This document shows, piece after piece, positions 9,824 through 20,655 of a stretch of 64,000 bases of DNA. The notes below the pieces were generated by a model. It worked only from the letters and a program-made list of their open reading frames with translations, had not been told where the DNA came from and made no database searches. Within the stretch, counting starts at the first letter, position 1. The number at the start of each line of letters is the position of its first letter. Origin of the DNA: Photorhabdus bodei (GTDB lineage: Bacteria > Pseudomonadota > Gammaproteobacteria > Enterobacterales > Enterobacteriaceae); the NCBI RefSeq assembly GCF_003287735.1, contig NZ_NSCM01000001.1:186001-250000 (forward strand), read 5' to 3'. The position numbers were made by a program, and so were the translations under genes.

Positions 9824-12800
9824 TCTCATCATCTCCTTGCGCTTTTAATGCAGCCATTACTGCTTCACCGATGCTTTGGAAAGCTTCAAAATCTGAATTA
9901 ACATCAAGTGCGCCAGCACCTAATAAAGGCTCAACGGATAAATTGGTTTTCACAGAAAATTGTTGTAGCCGTCGTATCCAATCTATTTGGGATAAGGTCA
10001 TCGCACGTTTTCTTTCTAATCCTCCTTTATCGCAAGCAAGATAAATTTCATCAGGACTCCAATCTAAAATTTCAGCCAGTAATTGCGCGCATTTATAATT
10101 ATTATCATCCTCTTCCGTCTTCGGTAAAATTTCACTGTTAGCAAAAGTAAAATATTCCTGAACCTTATCTTCATTTTGTGTCGCATTTTCCAGTAAATCT
10201 TGATAGCGATTCAATAGGAAAATTTCATCTAACGACAATGATATTTCTGTTGTTTCATCTATGGTTAGTCCAAGCCATTTAGGATTTGTCAGGCGCAATA
10301 ACAATAGATTATTACCTATGCTCAACGCATTAATTAATTGGGTATAAACTAACAGACTATAGGTCAAATCCAGAAACTCTTTTTTAATATCTTCAACTTT
10401 TTCTGATGTATTATCTAACACCATTTTCAACACTGAATAAACACTACTTCCTAACCAACGCAATTGTAGTGGCACAATATCTCTTGATACCCCATATTCA
10501 CCCGCAATAGCGCTAGATAATAGACTTTCTTGTGCGATTTTAGTTTGCAATATAATCTGTACGACAATATTAATTTGATTATCATCTGGATTTTTATTCG
10601 CTACAATATCTTCTATCTTTTTCCTCAGAGATTCTTCATCTGTTTTTCCCCATACCAACGGAATATCTTTGATTAATCCATTATCCCTATCAAAAACACC
10701 ATTTTCATCTGACAAAATGGTCCACCAATCTGTACCATTTATTTCTTGCCGATTAAAATCAGAGATTTGCAAACGTACATTATCAGTAAGACCGTCAGAA
10801 ATTCCTTTATAAAAAGTTAACATACCACTTGTTGGCACGACCGGAAGCTGAGTTTTACCTAATAATAGAGAAAGCTTAATCGGTGTCAGTTTCGTTTTAG
10901 TGAGCCAGGAAGTTAAAACCTCCATTTGGGCAATAATACTGAGGATGTCATCTTTCTCTCCTAAAGCCGGTATATTTGCCAGATATTCGCTTTTATCCGT
11001 TAAAATATCCACCAAAATTAATCCATCCTCCGCAGAAAAACCAAATAATCGTGGAATAGTCACCAAGCGATAAAGTCTGGTTACGACATCAAGATTACGC
11101 ACTAATTTGCCAGAAGGGAATTTCAGTGCTTTCTCAACGATAGGTGCAATCACTTGAAACGTGGATAAAGAAATAGCTAACCCTGCACATAATTGTTTAA
11201 CTGTTTTTGCGCCATCTCCTTGATTTTCCGTATAATTAAATTCTTTCCCATCCAGAATTAAAGGCTGATCAAAAAGTTTAGACTGATTAAATAGTTGATC
11301 AAAAAATGGAATATTATTGCTAATAGAAAATGGCGTAATTTGATATATCCATCCGGCAAACGTCTCCGGTAATACTTTATATTGTGTCGATAAATGACGG
11401 AATAAACCTAATGCTCTTAATGTATTATTAGAGATAGCCAAATCGGTATTATTAGGCTCAGCTTTTATTGCTGAAATTACCAATAAATCAAGCTGATGAT
11501 AAGATAACGCAAACCAACGCTGTAACCGAATAAAGCGGTTCATTCGATCATAACGAAAATCAGAAACTGCATCTATTTCCCGTCCTGAGTCCGTTCTCAC
11601 AATGCTTAATGCGTCTAATTGCCCCGCATTTATATAAATTCCACCATAGTGATAAGGTGCAGGAAAGTGTTCTGATGTTTGCCCACTATCGAAGATAGGA
11701 TTAGAAAATACCACATTTGGCGACACTAAAGGCCGGAAATCACCACTACTAAACAGGTGTTCGAGAGCTGTCACTTTCGATCCTGTTTGTTGACCAAAAG
11801 ATAAAATCTCTGTTAATTTCACACTTTCATCCGCAGAAACGCCATAGTTATCTTGGAAAAACTTTTCTGCTTCTGGCAATAATTCTGATTGTGCAGTCCC
11901 TTGTTTAGCAATAGCAAAACGATAAGTCATGGTCAGAAAATTAATGCCTTCAATATTTACCGTGGTATTATTTGTACTTTCTTTGGGTATCGCGGCATAA
12001 ACTGTCATTTCACCAAAGAAAGGACCATTATCTAAATTACCGATATCACTATTATCACTTTCTACATAAGTTAATTTTAACTGTCGGCTAAATGGTGATG
12101 AATTATCGAAAGGCTCCATCCTCGCTTTTATGCGATTATAGGTCAGAACATTTTCACCACGAAGTTTAACTTTGATCGTCTCTTTAGCTTTATTTTCACA
12201 GGTAACGACAATTTCATCATAAGCTTTATCAATATTATCACTCAATAATGTCGGGCCAGTGATATTTTCATCAGCATGAATAATATAAGCATGTTTTGCA
12301 ACATCACGTTCAGGCAATATTTCTGTTGTACTTGTGCTGAAATAGCTATTAATAAGTTGTTCGCGTGATAAAAAGTTTTGCGCAAATGGGCTTTTCTCTG
12401 TCAGTAAACTCATTTGCTCCTTACTTAATTGAGTATAAGCAAGCAGAGCCTGATCACGTTTTTCCGTTAAGATATGCCAAGGAAATTGTTGATTCACTTG
12501 CTGAATAACTGTACCTAATTCAGTCTCTTTTTCAGCCAAACCTTTATTGATCTGTTGAGAGGGTAAACTATAGGGTAATGTAAAGGGAAAACGAGTCTCT
12601 CCCAAAACCTGATTAACCGGTTTTTCCGCCTGACCTGTCTGATCAATATATTCCCTGGCACTTTTCGACAAAACATCATTCACAATAGATATTGCCGTGA
12701 TCTCTTTGTAAAGATTATCACTATTAAGCAATAAGTCAGGAATATCAGCACGCCTTTGCTCCAACCCCACGGCATTATTAGAGCCATCTAACTCTATTTG

Positions 12801-13337
12801 TTGTACAAACTTATAAAGATCAAGCAGGTAATTTACCGGACTGTCAAGGGATTCAATAGCGTTTGGCTGACAGAAGCTATCCCAAGGCTCAGGAAATAGA
12901 TTACTGTAATCAGGTAATTTTTCTTTCTCATCTGCATCATTATTACTATAAGAAAAATATCTTGCCTGATGACTCGCTTTTGTTAATGATGCGCCATCGT
13001 AATCCCTCAATTGTCTTTGCCGATAACTTTGTACCAATTGATTAGCCGCACTCACTGCTTTATCAAAAATTACCTCTGCATGACCTGATAAAGATTGATT
13101 ATGGCGTTTAATAAATCGTTGCTTTGATACTTCTACAATATCAAAAATTGAGTGATATCCCAGACGCTGGAGTGTATTAACCAGCGTGATAGTGGAATTA
13201 TCTTCTTTCTCTACTGCGTTTAATAACATATAACCTGATGGCGATTTTGACGATTTGACTTCTGCCACCGCAGTTAATAATGGTGATACTTTTGTTATAT
13301 TCTGTTTTTCACGAGAAATGCTTTTATATTTATCCAT
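9816..13337 (-). CDS. tccA: Tc insecticidal toxin subunit, TccA-like (N-terminal half of a TcA pore)
   Basis: 1173 residues resembling TccA/TcaA and the Salmonella virulence plasmid 28 kDa A protein (VRP1) family. The N-terminal helical part carries FPEPWDSFCQPNAIESLDSPVNYLLDLYKF, a typical TcA landmark (given here in two overlapping blocks of the same helix region, residues about 147-176). The C-terminal third is a helical shell with a SQIDWIRRLQQFS block as in VRP1 proteins. With TccB it should form the TcA-type pentameric pore. It overlaps the tccB start by 8 bp. No TcB- or TcC-type cocoon genes are in the window, so those partners must be supplied from elsewhere. Confidence 0.85.
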   Translation of the reverse strand: MDKYKSISREKQNITKVSPLLTAVAEVKSSKSPSGYMLLNAVEKEDNSTITLVNTLQRLGYHSIFDIVEVSKQRFIKRHNQSLSGHAEVIFDKAVSAANQLVQSYRQRQLRDYDGASLTKASHQARYFSYSNNDADEKEKLPDYSNLFPEPWDSFCQPNAIESLDSPVNYLLDLYKFVQQIELDGSNNAVGLEQRRADIPDLLLNSDNLYKEITAISIVNDVLSKSAREYIDQTGQAEKPVNQVLGETRFPFTLPYSLPSQQINKGLAEKETELGTVIQQVNQQFPWHILTEKRDQALLAYTQLSKEQMSLLTEKSPFAQNFLSREQLINSYFSTSTTEILPERDVAKHAYIIHADENITGPTLLSDNIDKAYDEIVVTCENKAKETIKVKLRGENVLTYNRIKARMEPFDNSSPFSRQLKLTYVESDNSDIGNLDNGPFFGEMTVYAAIPKESTNNTTVNIEGINFLTMTYRFAIAKQGTAQSELLPEAEKFFQDNYGVSADESVKLTEILSFGQQTGSKVTALEHLFSSGDFRPLVSPNVVFSNPIFDSGQTSEHFPAPYHYGGIYINAGQLDALSIVRTDSGREIDAVSDFRYDRMNRFIRLQRWFALSYHQLDLLVISAIKAEPNNTDLAISNNTLRALGLFRHLSTQYKVLPETFAGWIYQITPFSISNNIPFFDQLFNQSKLFDQPLILDGKEFNYTENQGDGAKTVKQLCAGLAISLSTFQVIAPIVEKALKFPSGKLVRNLDVVTRLYRLVTIPRLFGFSAEDGLILVDILTDKSEYLANIPALGEKDDILSIIAQMEVLTSWLTKTKLTPIKLSLLLGKTQLPVVPTSGMLTFYKGISDGLTDNVRLQISDFNRQEINGTDWWTILSDENGVFDRDNGLIKDIPLVWGKTDEESLRKKIEDIVANKNPDDNQINIVVQIILQTKIAQESLLSSAIAGEYGVSRDIVPLQLRWLGSSVYSVLKMVLDNTSEKVEDIKKEFLDLTYSLLVYTQLINALSIGNNLLLLRLTNPKWLGLTIDETTEISLSLDEIFLLNRYQDLLENATQNEDKVQEYFTFANSEILPKTEEDDNNYKCAQLLAEILDWSPDEIYLACDKGGLERKRAMTLSQIDWIRRLQQFSVKTNLSVEPLLGAGALDVNSDFEAFQSIGEAVMAALKAQGDDENV

Positions 13338-13444
13338 TATATTATTCCCAACCTAATTAATCGGAAACACCTGAACAGAACAGTTATAGAGACTATAACC
13401 ACTTTAAGTAGTGAGATTTTTTAAAGCATAAATTCAATTTAATT

Positions 13445-13571
13445 TATACCCGTCATCTTTCAAGTTGCCTCTTTGTTGGCTGCACTCACTCACCCCGGTC
13501 TCATAGTTATCTATGCTCCCGGGGATTCGCTCCCTTGCCGTCGCGATGCATCTTGAAATTCATAGGGTATA
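13445..13571 (-). repeat. ERIC element, copy 3 (in the 3' end of a chitinase gene)
   Basis: A 127-bp ERIC with TATA ends, oriented like copy 1. It is inserted in the last codons of the upstream chitinase and supplies a new C-terminus and TAG stop (13511-13513). Removing one TA-to-TA unit gives the ending CKLN and a TGA at 13434-13436. Confidence 0.95.
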
Positions 13572-15193
13572 CATGCTTCACACTTTTTCTCTTTCGGTTT
13601 ATCGTAAGAAGGAAGCTCACCTTCGAAATAGAATGGTTCCATTTCAATTACTTTTTTAATTGCTTTACGACCCAATCCTTCATGAACAGCATTTGTTAAT
13701 AAGCCATTATCTTGATCGCCGCTCCAAATAAATAAACCACCAAGCCCTTTTTCTTTAACATAACGGCCTTTTTCTCTGACTGAGCGTGGTGTATCTAATG
13801 ACATAAATACTTTGAGATCTTTATTGTAAAGATAATCAGCTTTCGCCACCGGATCATGGAAAACCGTAAAGCCATTACGACCTATTTGATTTTCATAATC
13901 AACATAGTTATAGATAATATCTGTCCATTCAATTACGCTGTATTCGAAACTCCCTACCGTGGATGTTCCCTCAGTATATTTACCAACCAGTTGTTCATTA
14001 TCCTTACTCTCTAACTCCGCAGTTCTGGCATTACGAGTATAACCAGAATAACCAATATAGATTGATTTTGGATTAATACCTGAAGAGATAAGAAAGTTAA
14101 CTGCATCATCGACTGAATATTTAGAATACTGGTCATCCTTATTGCGATAAAGATTAGTATGATGAGAAAGTTTTCCATCGCCCAATGTAAAGAAATCATA
14201 AGTCATTAAGTTGATTTCATTGACACCGGCGGCGATCAATTCTGGAATATTCGCTGCTTTAATTTTTTCTACATCAGCAGAAGCTGCAATACTAATTCCT
14301 TTCAAATTACTGATATTTGCACTCTTCAAATCCTTAATAAGCTCAGCAAAGTACTTATAATCATCTTTATCAAATTGATTATTTTCCCCCGCAGAACCAG
14401 GATATTCCCAATCAAGATCAATATGGGTTAGCATGGGGAATCTGGTGTATAAATCTTTAACGCCCTCAACAAACCGTTGACGCAGTTTCTCATCACGACA
14501 AACTTTATAAAAAGCACCACTCATTGACCAACCGCCAACGCTAACAGAAATTTCCAAATCCGGGTTTTCTTCTTTGAGTAAGCGCAATCCTCCTAATACC
14601 CCTTGGGCTTTACCTTGCTGATATAAGTCTACAGGATTGCCCACCCACTGAGTAAAACCGCAATTAAGATAAGCTGCAACATCAGCCCAGGGATCAATTG
14701 GAATAGGTTTGCCTTCGTGATTCTCAAGAATATCTTGTTCAGCATTCCCCATTTGCCATCCATTTTCACCCGCGGCAGCAATGATAGTTGTTCTTTTCTC
14801 CCCAGTGTCACCAATAATACCTGCAAAGCTAAAGATAATTCTCTTAAACGGCTTTCCTTTATCTTTATCACCCTTAAGGCGCATTAAATCAGCGCCTCTG
14901 CCGCCATTCTTTTTAAAATCATCTTCGCTTGCCGTGTCAATAAAACGCGCATCATAAATTGACCAATCAGTTAAATAACAGAAAACACCAAAATCATCCT
15001 TCTCCTCATAAATATTAAAAACCGTTTTAGCAAGTCTTGTTGGGGTATAGGATAATGCGCTATCGACCGTTTTAGGATCAAAACTATTTAACCGATAAGT
15101 TTTCTGCGCCGCACCTTCTTCCGAATCCTTAACCTTATATGGATCAGTTTCATACACCAATTGGCTATCTGCTTTTGGTTCATTTTCACTCAT
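13511..15193 (-). CDS. GH18 chitinase, first gene of the Tc island, C-terminus rewritten by an ERIC
   Basis: 560 residues with no signal peptide. GH18 motifs are VGGWSMSG near 219-226, IDLDWEYPG with catalytic Glu263, YDFF, and FIWSGDQDNGLL near the C-terminus. It is a paralog of the chitinase at the other end of the island but lacks that protein's N-terminal W/Y-rich region. The last 19 residues (IPYEFQDASRRQGSESPGA) are encoded by the ERIC. The inferred ancestral end was KKCEACKLN. It is the promoter-proximal gene of the four-gene cluster, with its start 670 bp from the divergent trp promoter. By analogy with Yen-Tc it probably binds the TccA/TccB pore; this is inference. Confidence 0.87.
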   Translation of the reverse strand: MSENEPKADSQLVYETDPYKVKDSEEGAAQKTYRLNSFDPKTVDSALSYTPTRLAKTVFNIYEEKDDFGVFCYLTDWSIYDARFIDTASEDDFKKNGGRGADLMRLKGDKDKGKPFKRIIFSFAGIIGDTGEKRTTIIAAAGENGWQMGNAEQDILENHEGKPIPIDPWADVAAYLNCGFTQWVGNPVDLYQQGKAQGVLGGLRLLKEENPDLEISVSVGGWSMSGAFYKVCRDEKLRQRFVEGVKDLYTRFPMLTHIDLDWEYPGSAGENNQFDKDDYKYFAELIKDLKSANISNLKGISIAASADVEKIKAANIPELIAAGVNEINLMTYDFFTLGDGKLSHHTNLYRNKDDQYSKYSVDDAVNFLISSGINPKSIYIGYSGYTRNARTAELESKDNEQLVGKYTEGTSTVGSFEYSVIEWTDIIYNYVDYENQIGRNGFTVFHDPVAKADYLYNKDLKVFMSLDTPRSVREKGRYVKEKGLGGLFIWSGDQDNGLLTNAVHEGLGRKAIKKVIEMEPFYFEGELPSYDKPKEKKCEACIPYEFQDASRRQGSESPGA

Positions 15194-15871
15194 ATATTAC
15201 TCCACTAATAGTACAATTATTTTAAACATCAGAGAGTTAAATCATGGCAACCGATGCCAGAATTAAGTAGAGATCTATAAGTATTCAGATTAAAAATCGT
15301 TCCTCAGGCATACCTATAACGTATTAAATACAAATAATTACATAGTCTTAACTTATAAAGATCTAAATTTTAAATAACACGATATGTTAGAGTTATGAAT
15401 ACTACTTCTCACAGTAATATCGGTTAAACCTCTTTTTTTCATATACAGATATAAAAATTGATTATCTATTCTCCCCGTTTGCCTATTGACTTAAACAAAA
15501 TCCAGCTAATTCTACTCTTTAACCAATTTTTACTATCGCTAAATTCTTTTTTTCATGAAACATGATTTACATACTTAATATTACCAAATATATATCATAG
15601 CTATACTATAAAATAATATGATAAGTTATTTGTGACAATAAGATAATAATTTTATTAAAATTAAGTATCCTATATTATCTGATCTCTAACTATTAATTAT
15701 TTTATGTTACACCGTAACAAAATGTCGCCAAATTAACCTTCAATTTTATCTAGTAATATTAAAATAGAGTTATCTCTTGAATAGATTCTGTGGGAAATTC
15801 ACTACCTGTAACGTTGGTCATTTCAAATTCGAGAAATAACACAGCAAATTAATAAACGCGCCAAAAAATAC
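15194..15871. other. AT-rich divergent intergenic region between the Tc island and trp
   Basis: About 680 bp, very AT-rich, with no ORF that has a credible ribosome site. It must hold the promoter of the chitinase-tcc operon on the minus strand. The strong AT skew beside a toxin island fits an H-NS-silenced promoter, which is inference. I cannot single out one promoter by eye. Confidence 0.5.
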
Positions 15872-15900
15872 TTGACACACTAATTTCGTTCCAGTTTACT
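15872..15900 (+). promoter_or_regulatory. trp promoter
   Basis: A -35 TTGACA at 15872-15877 and -10 TTTACT at 15895-15900 are separated by 17 bp. The layout is the same as the E. coli trp promoter (TTGACA, 17 bp, TTAACT). Confidence 0.88.
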
Positions 15901-15909
15901 AGTACACAA
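15888..15909 (+). promoter_or_regulatory. TrpR operator overlapping the trp -10
   Basis: CCAGTTTACTAGTACACAAG closely follows the E. coli operator with its central ACTAGT half sites around the -10. Tryptophan-bound TrpR would block RNA polymerase here. Confidence 0.8.
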
Positions 15910-15964
15910 GTGAAAACGATATTGTCTTGTATATCATCTAATCAATACTAAAGAGGCACTGAAA

Positions 15965-16036
15965 ATGGCTGTATTTATGACGTCTATCCGTTGGTGGCAT
16001 AACTTCCCAGTAAGGGCGGTATGGTCACGCACATAA
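15965..16036 (+). CDS. trpL: trp operon leader peptide
   Basis: 23 codons, MAVFMTSIRWWHNFPVRAVW then SRT and TAA. Tandem Trp codons at positions 10-11 and a third at 20 are the tryptophan sensors for attenuation. GAGG in AAAGAGGCACTGAAA upstream gives the ribosome site. The terminator hairpin lies 21 bp after the stop. Confidence 0.93.
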   Translation: MAVFMTSIRWWHNFPVRAVWSRT

Positions 16037-16057
16037 ATCAACAGTGCCAAATTACCA

Positions 16058-16086
16058 AAACCCGCCTAATCAGCGGGTTTTTTTAT
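16058..16086 (+). terminator. trp attenuator terminator
   Basis: AAACCCGC (16058-16065) pairs with GCGGGTTT (16073-16080) around a 7-nt loop and is followed by a T-run. It sits between trpL and trpE and is the 3:4 terminator of classical Trp attenuation. Confidence 0.93.
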
Positions 16087-16114
16087 ATGCATAACTTATT
16101 GACAGGACGAAAAA

Positions 16115-17689
16115 ATGACGGATAAACAACCAAAAATCACAGTAATCGAGCAGGAAACCGCTTATCAACCTGATCCTACGCTACTATTCAACCAACTCTG
16201 CGGTGAGCGACCAGCAACTTTATTGCTAGAATCTGCGGAAATTAACAGCAAAAAAAACTTAAAAAGTCTGCTAATTATCGATAGTGCCTTGCGCATCAGT
16301 GCCAACGGCAATCAGGTTACTTTTGACGCTTTAACAGAAAATGGCCGAAATTTATTACCCATTTTGGCCAACAAATTTTCCAGCAATGTCCAATCTGAAA
16401 TAACACACAATACTCTTCAAGTGATTTTCCCACCAATCAATCACAATATAGATGAAGATAATCGTCTGAAAGCAGTATCCGTATTTGATGCATTGCGTGC
16501 CCTGCTTTCTCTGGCGGAAGAACCGTCACCATACAATTCGTCAAGCGCAGAAGCGATATTCGTTGGCGGCCTTTTTTCCTACGATCTGGTGGCCGGATTT
16601 GAGCCATTACCCGCAGTAAAAACTGTTCAACGCTGCCCTGATTTCTGTTTTTATCTCGCAGAAACGTTATTGGTGATCAACCACCAGAACAAAAATGCAC
16701 GCTTGCAAATCTCTCTTTTCAGTGATTCTCAAGCAGAGGAGCAACGCCTTAAGCAACGATTGAAAACATTAGCGGCACTCATTACCGAGCCCATTGAACC
16801 AGTACAACAAATCTCTCTGCCAACCATGAAAGTTTCATACAATCGGGATGACACGACCTATGCAGAAATGGTGACACAATTACAACAATACATCCGCCAA
16901 GGGGATATCTTTCAGGTAGTGCCATCAAGACGCTTCTTTCTGCCCTGCCCGGCACCGCTTCATGCTTATCAAAAACTTAAGTACCACAATCCAAGTCCCT
17001 ACATGTTTTTCATGCAGGACAAAGATTTCTGTCTGTTTGGCGCGTCTCCCGAAAGCGCGCTTAAATATGATGCGTCCAATCGCCAAATTGAAATCTACCC
17101 GATCGCCGGCACACGCCCCCGTGGGCGCAATGCGGCTGGCGAGCTGGATGCGGATCTTGACAGCCGGACCGAACTGGAGATGCGAACAGATCATAAAGAA
17201 TTAGCCGAACACCTGATGCTGGTCGATTTGGCTCGTAATGACCTGGCCCGCATTTGTGAACCGGGCAGCCGCTATGTCGCGGATCTGACAAAAGTCGATC
17301 GCTACTCTTTTGTTATGCATCTGGTCTCCCGCGTCGTGGGGACATTACGCCATGATTTAGACACCTTTCATGCCTATCAAGCTTGTATGAATATGGGTAC
17401 CCTCACCGGCGCACCGAAAGTACGCGCAATGCAACTTATCGCTCACTATGAAAGCGAACGCCGTGGCAGTTACGGTGGTGCTGTCGGTTATTTCACCGGC
17501 AAAGGGGATATGGATAATTGTATCGTTATTCGCTCTGCTTACGTGGAAGACGGTATAGCCACTATTCAGGTTGGCGCAGGTATCGTACTGGATTCCGAAC
17601 CTTTAGCAGAATCCGAAGAGACTCGTAACAAAGCAAGAGCAGTCATTCGTGCAATTATTGAGGCTCATCAGGCAGAGGAGACTTTCTAA
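16115..17689 (+). CDS. trpE: Anthranilate synthase component I
   Basis: 524 residues. TrpE uses chorismate and ammonia from TrpG to form anthranilate, the first committed step to tryptophan. LLLESAEI near residue 37 is the tryptophan feedback-binding motif. The chorismate-binding domain contains [18 protein letters not shown] and GTLTGAPK, then [10 protein letters not shown] near the C-terminus. GGACG lies 8 bp before the ATG. The stop TAA overlaps the trpG ATG by one base, which points to translational coupling and equal subunit output. Confidence 0.97.
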   Translation: MTDKQPKITVIEQETAYQPDPTLLFNQLCGERPATLLLESAEINSKKNLKSLLIIDSALRISANGNQVTFDALTENGRNLLPILANKFSSNVQSEITHNTLQVIFPPINHNIDEDNRLKAVSVFDALRALLSLAEEPSPYNSSSAEAIFVGGLFSYDLVAGFEPLPAVKTVQRCPDFCFYLAETLLVINHQNKNARLQISLFSDSQAEEQRLKQRLKTLAALITEPIEPVQQISLPTMKVSYNRDDTTYAEMVTQLQQYIRQGDIFQVVPSRRFFLPCPAPLHAYQKLKYHNPSPYMFFMQDKDFCLFGASPESALKYDASNRQIEIYPIAGTRPRGRNAAGELDADLDSRTELEMRTDHKELAEHLMLVDLARNDLARICEPGSRYVADLTKVDRYSFVMHLVSRVVGTLRHDLDTFHAYQACMNMGTLTGAPKVRAMQLIAHYESERRGSYGGAVGYFTGKGDMDNCIVIRSAYVEDGIATIQVGAGIVLDSEPLAESEETRNKARAVIRAIIEAHQAEETF

Positions 17690-18267
17690 TGGCAAATATT
17701 CTTCTGCTCGACAACGTGGATTCATTCACCTATAACCTCGTCGATCAATTACGTCATCATGGTCATCAAGTTGTTATCTATCGCAATACGGTTGCAACTG
17801 AAATGATTATGCAGCAATTAAGAATGCTCTCCTCTCCGCTATTGATGCTTTCACCGGGACCGGGTAAACCATCTGACTCAGGTTGTATGCCTCAATTACT
17901 CCAACAAGTCATCGGCAAAATCCCAGTGATCGGCATCTGTCTTGGGCATCAAGCCATTATTGAAGCTTATGGTGGAAAAATTTCCGCTGCTGATGAAATC
18001 CTACACGGCAAAGCTTCTCTGGCAAAACACGATAATCAAGCTATGTTCGCTAATCTGGAAAACCCTCTACCCGTTGCCCGTTATCACTCTCTCATGGGTA
18101 GCCTAATTCCGTCTGAACTGACTATTTCTGCCCGTTGTGGCGACACCGTTATGGCCGTTCGCCACGATAAACATAAGGTTTGTGGATTTCAATTTCACCC
18201 AGAATCGATTCTCACAACTCATGGCGCTAAATTGCTTGAACAAACTCTGGTTTGGGCACTAAATTAA
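17689..18267 (+). CDS. trpG: Anthranilate synthase component II, glutamine amidotransferase
   Basis: 192 residues, class I glutamine amidotransferase that feeds ammonia to Trp[13 protein letters not shown] opens the protein, SPGPG forms the oxyanion region, the nucleophile is Cys84 in GICLGHQ, and FQFHPESI supplies the His-Glu pair. In E. coli this domain is fused to TrpD; here it is a separate gene with trpD 14 bp downstream, as in Yersinia, Serratia and Photorhabdus relatives. Confidence 0.96.
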   Translation: MANILLLDNVDSFTYNLVDQLRHHGHQVVIYRNTVATEMIMQQLRMLSSPLLMLSPGPGKPSDSGCMPQLLQQVIGKIPVIGICLGHQAIIEAYGGKISAADEILHGKASLAKHDNQAMFANLENPLPVARYHSLMGSLIPSELTISARCGDTVMAVRHDKHKVCGFQFHPESILTTHGAKLLEQTLVWALN

Positions 18268-18280
18268 AAGGGAGATGAAA

Positions 18281-19279
18281 ATGCAAGCTATTTTCAATAA
18301 ATTGTTTAATGCGCAAACACTGACACAACAAGAAAGCCAGCAACTATTTGCCGCCATTATTCAAGGAGAATTAAGTGAACCACAACTCGCGGCTGTACTT
18401 ATCAGCATGAAATTACGGGGTGAACAACCACAGGAGATTGCCGGTGCAGCCCAAGCATTATTGGCAAATGCCCTGCCATTTCCACGGCCGGATTACACTT
18501 TCTGCGATATCGTCGGAACGGGCGGTGATGGCGCGAACAGTATCAATATTTCAACCGCCAGTGCCTTTGTCGCCTCGGCTTGCCATATTAAAATTGCCAA
18601 ACATGGTAACCGCAGTGTTTCCAGCCAATCAGGTTCTTCTGATTTGCTGGCAGCGTTTGGTATCGCCCTTGACATCAGCGCGGAATGTGCCCGTAGTGCA
18701 CTGGATGAAATCGGCATCTGTTTCCTATTTGCGCCACATTATCATCAGGGATTCTGTCATGCGATGCCGGTACGTCAACAACTGAAAACACGGACTATAT
18801 TTAATATATTAGGTCCTTTGATTAACCCGGCACGTCCGCCATTAGCATTAATTGGCGTCTACAGCCCGGAACTCGTTGAACCTATTGCCCGCACCTTACT
18901 GGTTCTCGGCTATCAACGGGCAGCGGTTGTACACAGTGGTGGCATGGATGAAGTCGCACTGCATGCACCAACGAAAGTGGCAGAAATTAATGATGGAGAA
19001 ATTATCCATTATCAATTAAATGCTGAAGATTTTGGTTTACAACGTCATCCAATGTCAGCATTAAAAGGAGGTTCACCAGTGGATAATCGTGAAATGCTCA
19101 GTTTATTGTTACAAGGACGGGGTAAGAAAGCCCATGCTGATGCCGTTGCGGCTAACGTTGCTCTGTTAATGAAAATTCATGGACAGGAAGATTTACGTCA
19201 TAACACCCAACAAGCTCTCGAAACCATTCACAGTGGCCGAGCTTATGAACGAGTTATAGCACTTGCAACAAGGAGTTAA
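18281..19279 (+). CDS. trpD: Anthranilate phosphoribosyltransferase
   Basis: 332 residues. It transfers phosphoribose from PRPP to anthranilate. The PRPP site is [14 protein letters not shown], followed by [17 protein letters not shown] and [13 protein letters not shown] 18281 is chosen over ATG 18275 because GGGAG at 18270-18274 directly abuts the earlier codon but is 6 bp from the later one. The stop is 2 bp before trpCF. Confidence 0.96.
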   Translation: MQAIFNKLFNAQTLTQQESQQLFAAIIQGELSEPQLAAVLISMKLRGEQPQEIAGAAQALLANALPFPRPDYTFCDIVGTGGDGANSINISTASAFVASACHIKIAKHGNRSVSSQSGSSDLLAAFGIALDISAECARSALDEIGICFLFAPHYHQGFCHAMPVRQQLKTRTIFNILGPLINPARPPLALIGVYSPELVEPIARTLLVLGYQRAAVVHSGGMDEVALHAPTKVAEINDGEIIHYQLNAEDFGLQRHPMSALKGGSPVDNREMLSLLLQGRGKKAHADAVAANVALLMKIHGQEDLRHNTQQALETIHSGRAYERVIALATRS

Positions 19280-19281
19280 TC

Positions 19282-20646
19282 ATGCAAGATACCATTTTAC
19301 AGAAAATTGTTAATGATAAAGCCGAATATCTTATTAATCGTAAACAGCAACAACCATTGGAAAGTTTTATTAATGCTGTTGTTGCCAGCAACCGTCATTT
19401 TTATCAGGCACTAAACAGTGAACAGACCGTTTTTATTCTGGAATGTAAAAAGGCATCTCCTTCTAAAGGCGTTATTCGCCAGGATTTTGATCCGATTCAA
19501 ATAGCAAAAATTTATCAGCCCTATGCAACTGCCATCTCTGTATTAACCGATGAAAAATATTTTCAAGGCAACTATGAATTTCTTCGTTTAGTCAGTGATG
19601 CCGTTCACCAGCCAGTATTGTGCAAAGATTTTATTATCGATCCTTATCAGGTTTATCTTGCCCGTTATTATCAAGCCGATGCGATTTTGCTGATGCTTTC
19701 TGTTCTTGATGATCAGCAATATATTACGCTGTCTGAACTTGCGCATAGCCTGAATATGGGCGTGCTGACTGAAATCAGCTCAGAGGAAGAGCGTGCCAGA
19801 GCGGTTGCACTAAAAGCTAAAGTTATTGGTATCAATAACCGTGATCTGAGAGATCTTTCTATCGATTTAAACCGTACCAAACAACTTGCGCCACAGTTAC
19901 CGGAAGAAACCATTGTTATTAGCGAATCGGGTATCCACCAGCATCAACAAATTCGCGAGCTTAGCCATTATGCTAATGGCTTTCTCATTGGCAGTGCTTT
20001 GATGGCCCAACCTAATCTGGACTTAGCATTACGTCAACTGATTCTGGGTGAAAATAAAGTCTGTGGATTAACTCGACCACAAGATGCGAAAGTAGCATTA
20101 CAGGCAGGTGCTGTTTATGGTGGTTTGATATTTGCTGAACATTCACCACGTAAAATTAATATCCAACAGGCCCAACAAATTATCAATGCAGCAAATCTCA
20201 AATATGTCGGGGTATTTCAAAATCAATCATCTGCATTCATCAGTCATACCGCTCGTGCCCTTTCTCTGGCTGCGGTGCAATTACATGGTGCCGAAGGCGA
20301 AGTTTATATTGCGGAATTACGAAAAACATTGCCTGAAAATTGTCAAATTTGGAAAGCCATTGATATGTCGAAAGATGAATTTCACACCAAAGCTAGAAAT
20401 GTTGACCGTTATTTACTTGATAACGGCAAAGGCGGAACCGGACAAAGTTTCGATTGGCAATTACTTGAAAAACAATCACTCGCCAACATCATGCTCGCCG
20501 GTGGATTAAATGAAGATAATTGCCAACAAGCAGCAAAATATGGCTGTTGCGGACTTGATTTTAACTCTGGCGTCGAAAACGCACCCGGCATCAAAAGCAG
20601 TCATAAATTAAATAAAGTGTTTCAGCTACTACGCTGTTACCAATAA
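19282..20646 (+). CDS. trpCF: Bifunctional indole-3-glycerol-phosphate synthase / phosphoribosylanthranilate isomerase
   Basis: 454 residues, two TIM barrels. TrpC half (about 1-255): ECKKASPSKG with the catalytic Lys, SVLTDEKYFQG, ISESGI. TrpF half (about 257-454): CGLTRPQDA with catalytic Cys, VQLHG, and LLDNGKGGTGQSFDW with the phosphate and Asp site. The TrpC-TrpF fusion is standard in enterobacteria. An 18-bp tandem repeat fills the gap before trpB. Confidence 0.96.
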   Translation: MQDTILQKIVNDKAEYLINRKQQQPLESFINAVVASNRHFYQALNSEQTVFILECKKASPSKGVIRQDFDPIQIAKIYQPYATAISVLTDEKYFQGNYEFLRLVSDAVHQPVLCKDFIIDPYQVYLARYYQADAILLMLSVLDDQQYITLSELAHSLNMGVLTEISSEEERARAVALKAKVIGINNRDLRDLSIDLNRTKQLAPQLPEETIVISESGIHQHQQIRELSHYANGFLIGSALMAQPNLDLALRQLILGENKVCGLTRPQDAKVALQAGAVYGGLIFAEHSPRKINIQQAQQIINAANLKYVGVFQNQSSAFISHTARALSLAAVQLHGAEGEVYIAELRKTLPENCQIWKAIDMSKDEFHTKARNVDRYLLDNGKGGTGQSFDWQLLEKQSLANIMLAGGLNEDNCQQAAKYGCCGLDFNSGVENAPGIKSSHKLNKVFQLLRCYQ

Positions 20647-20655
20647 ACAGCAATT

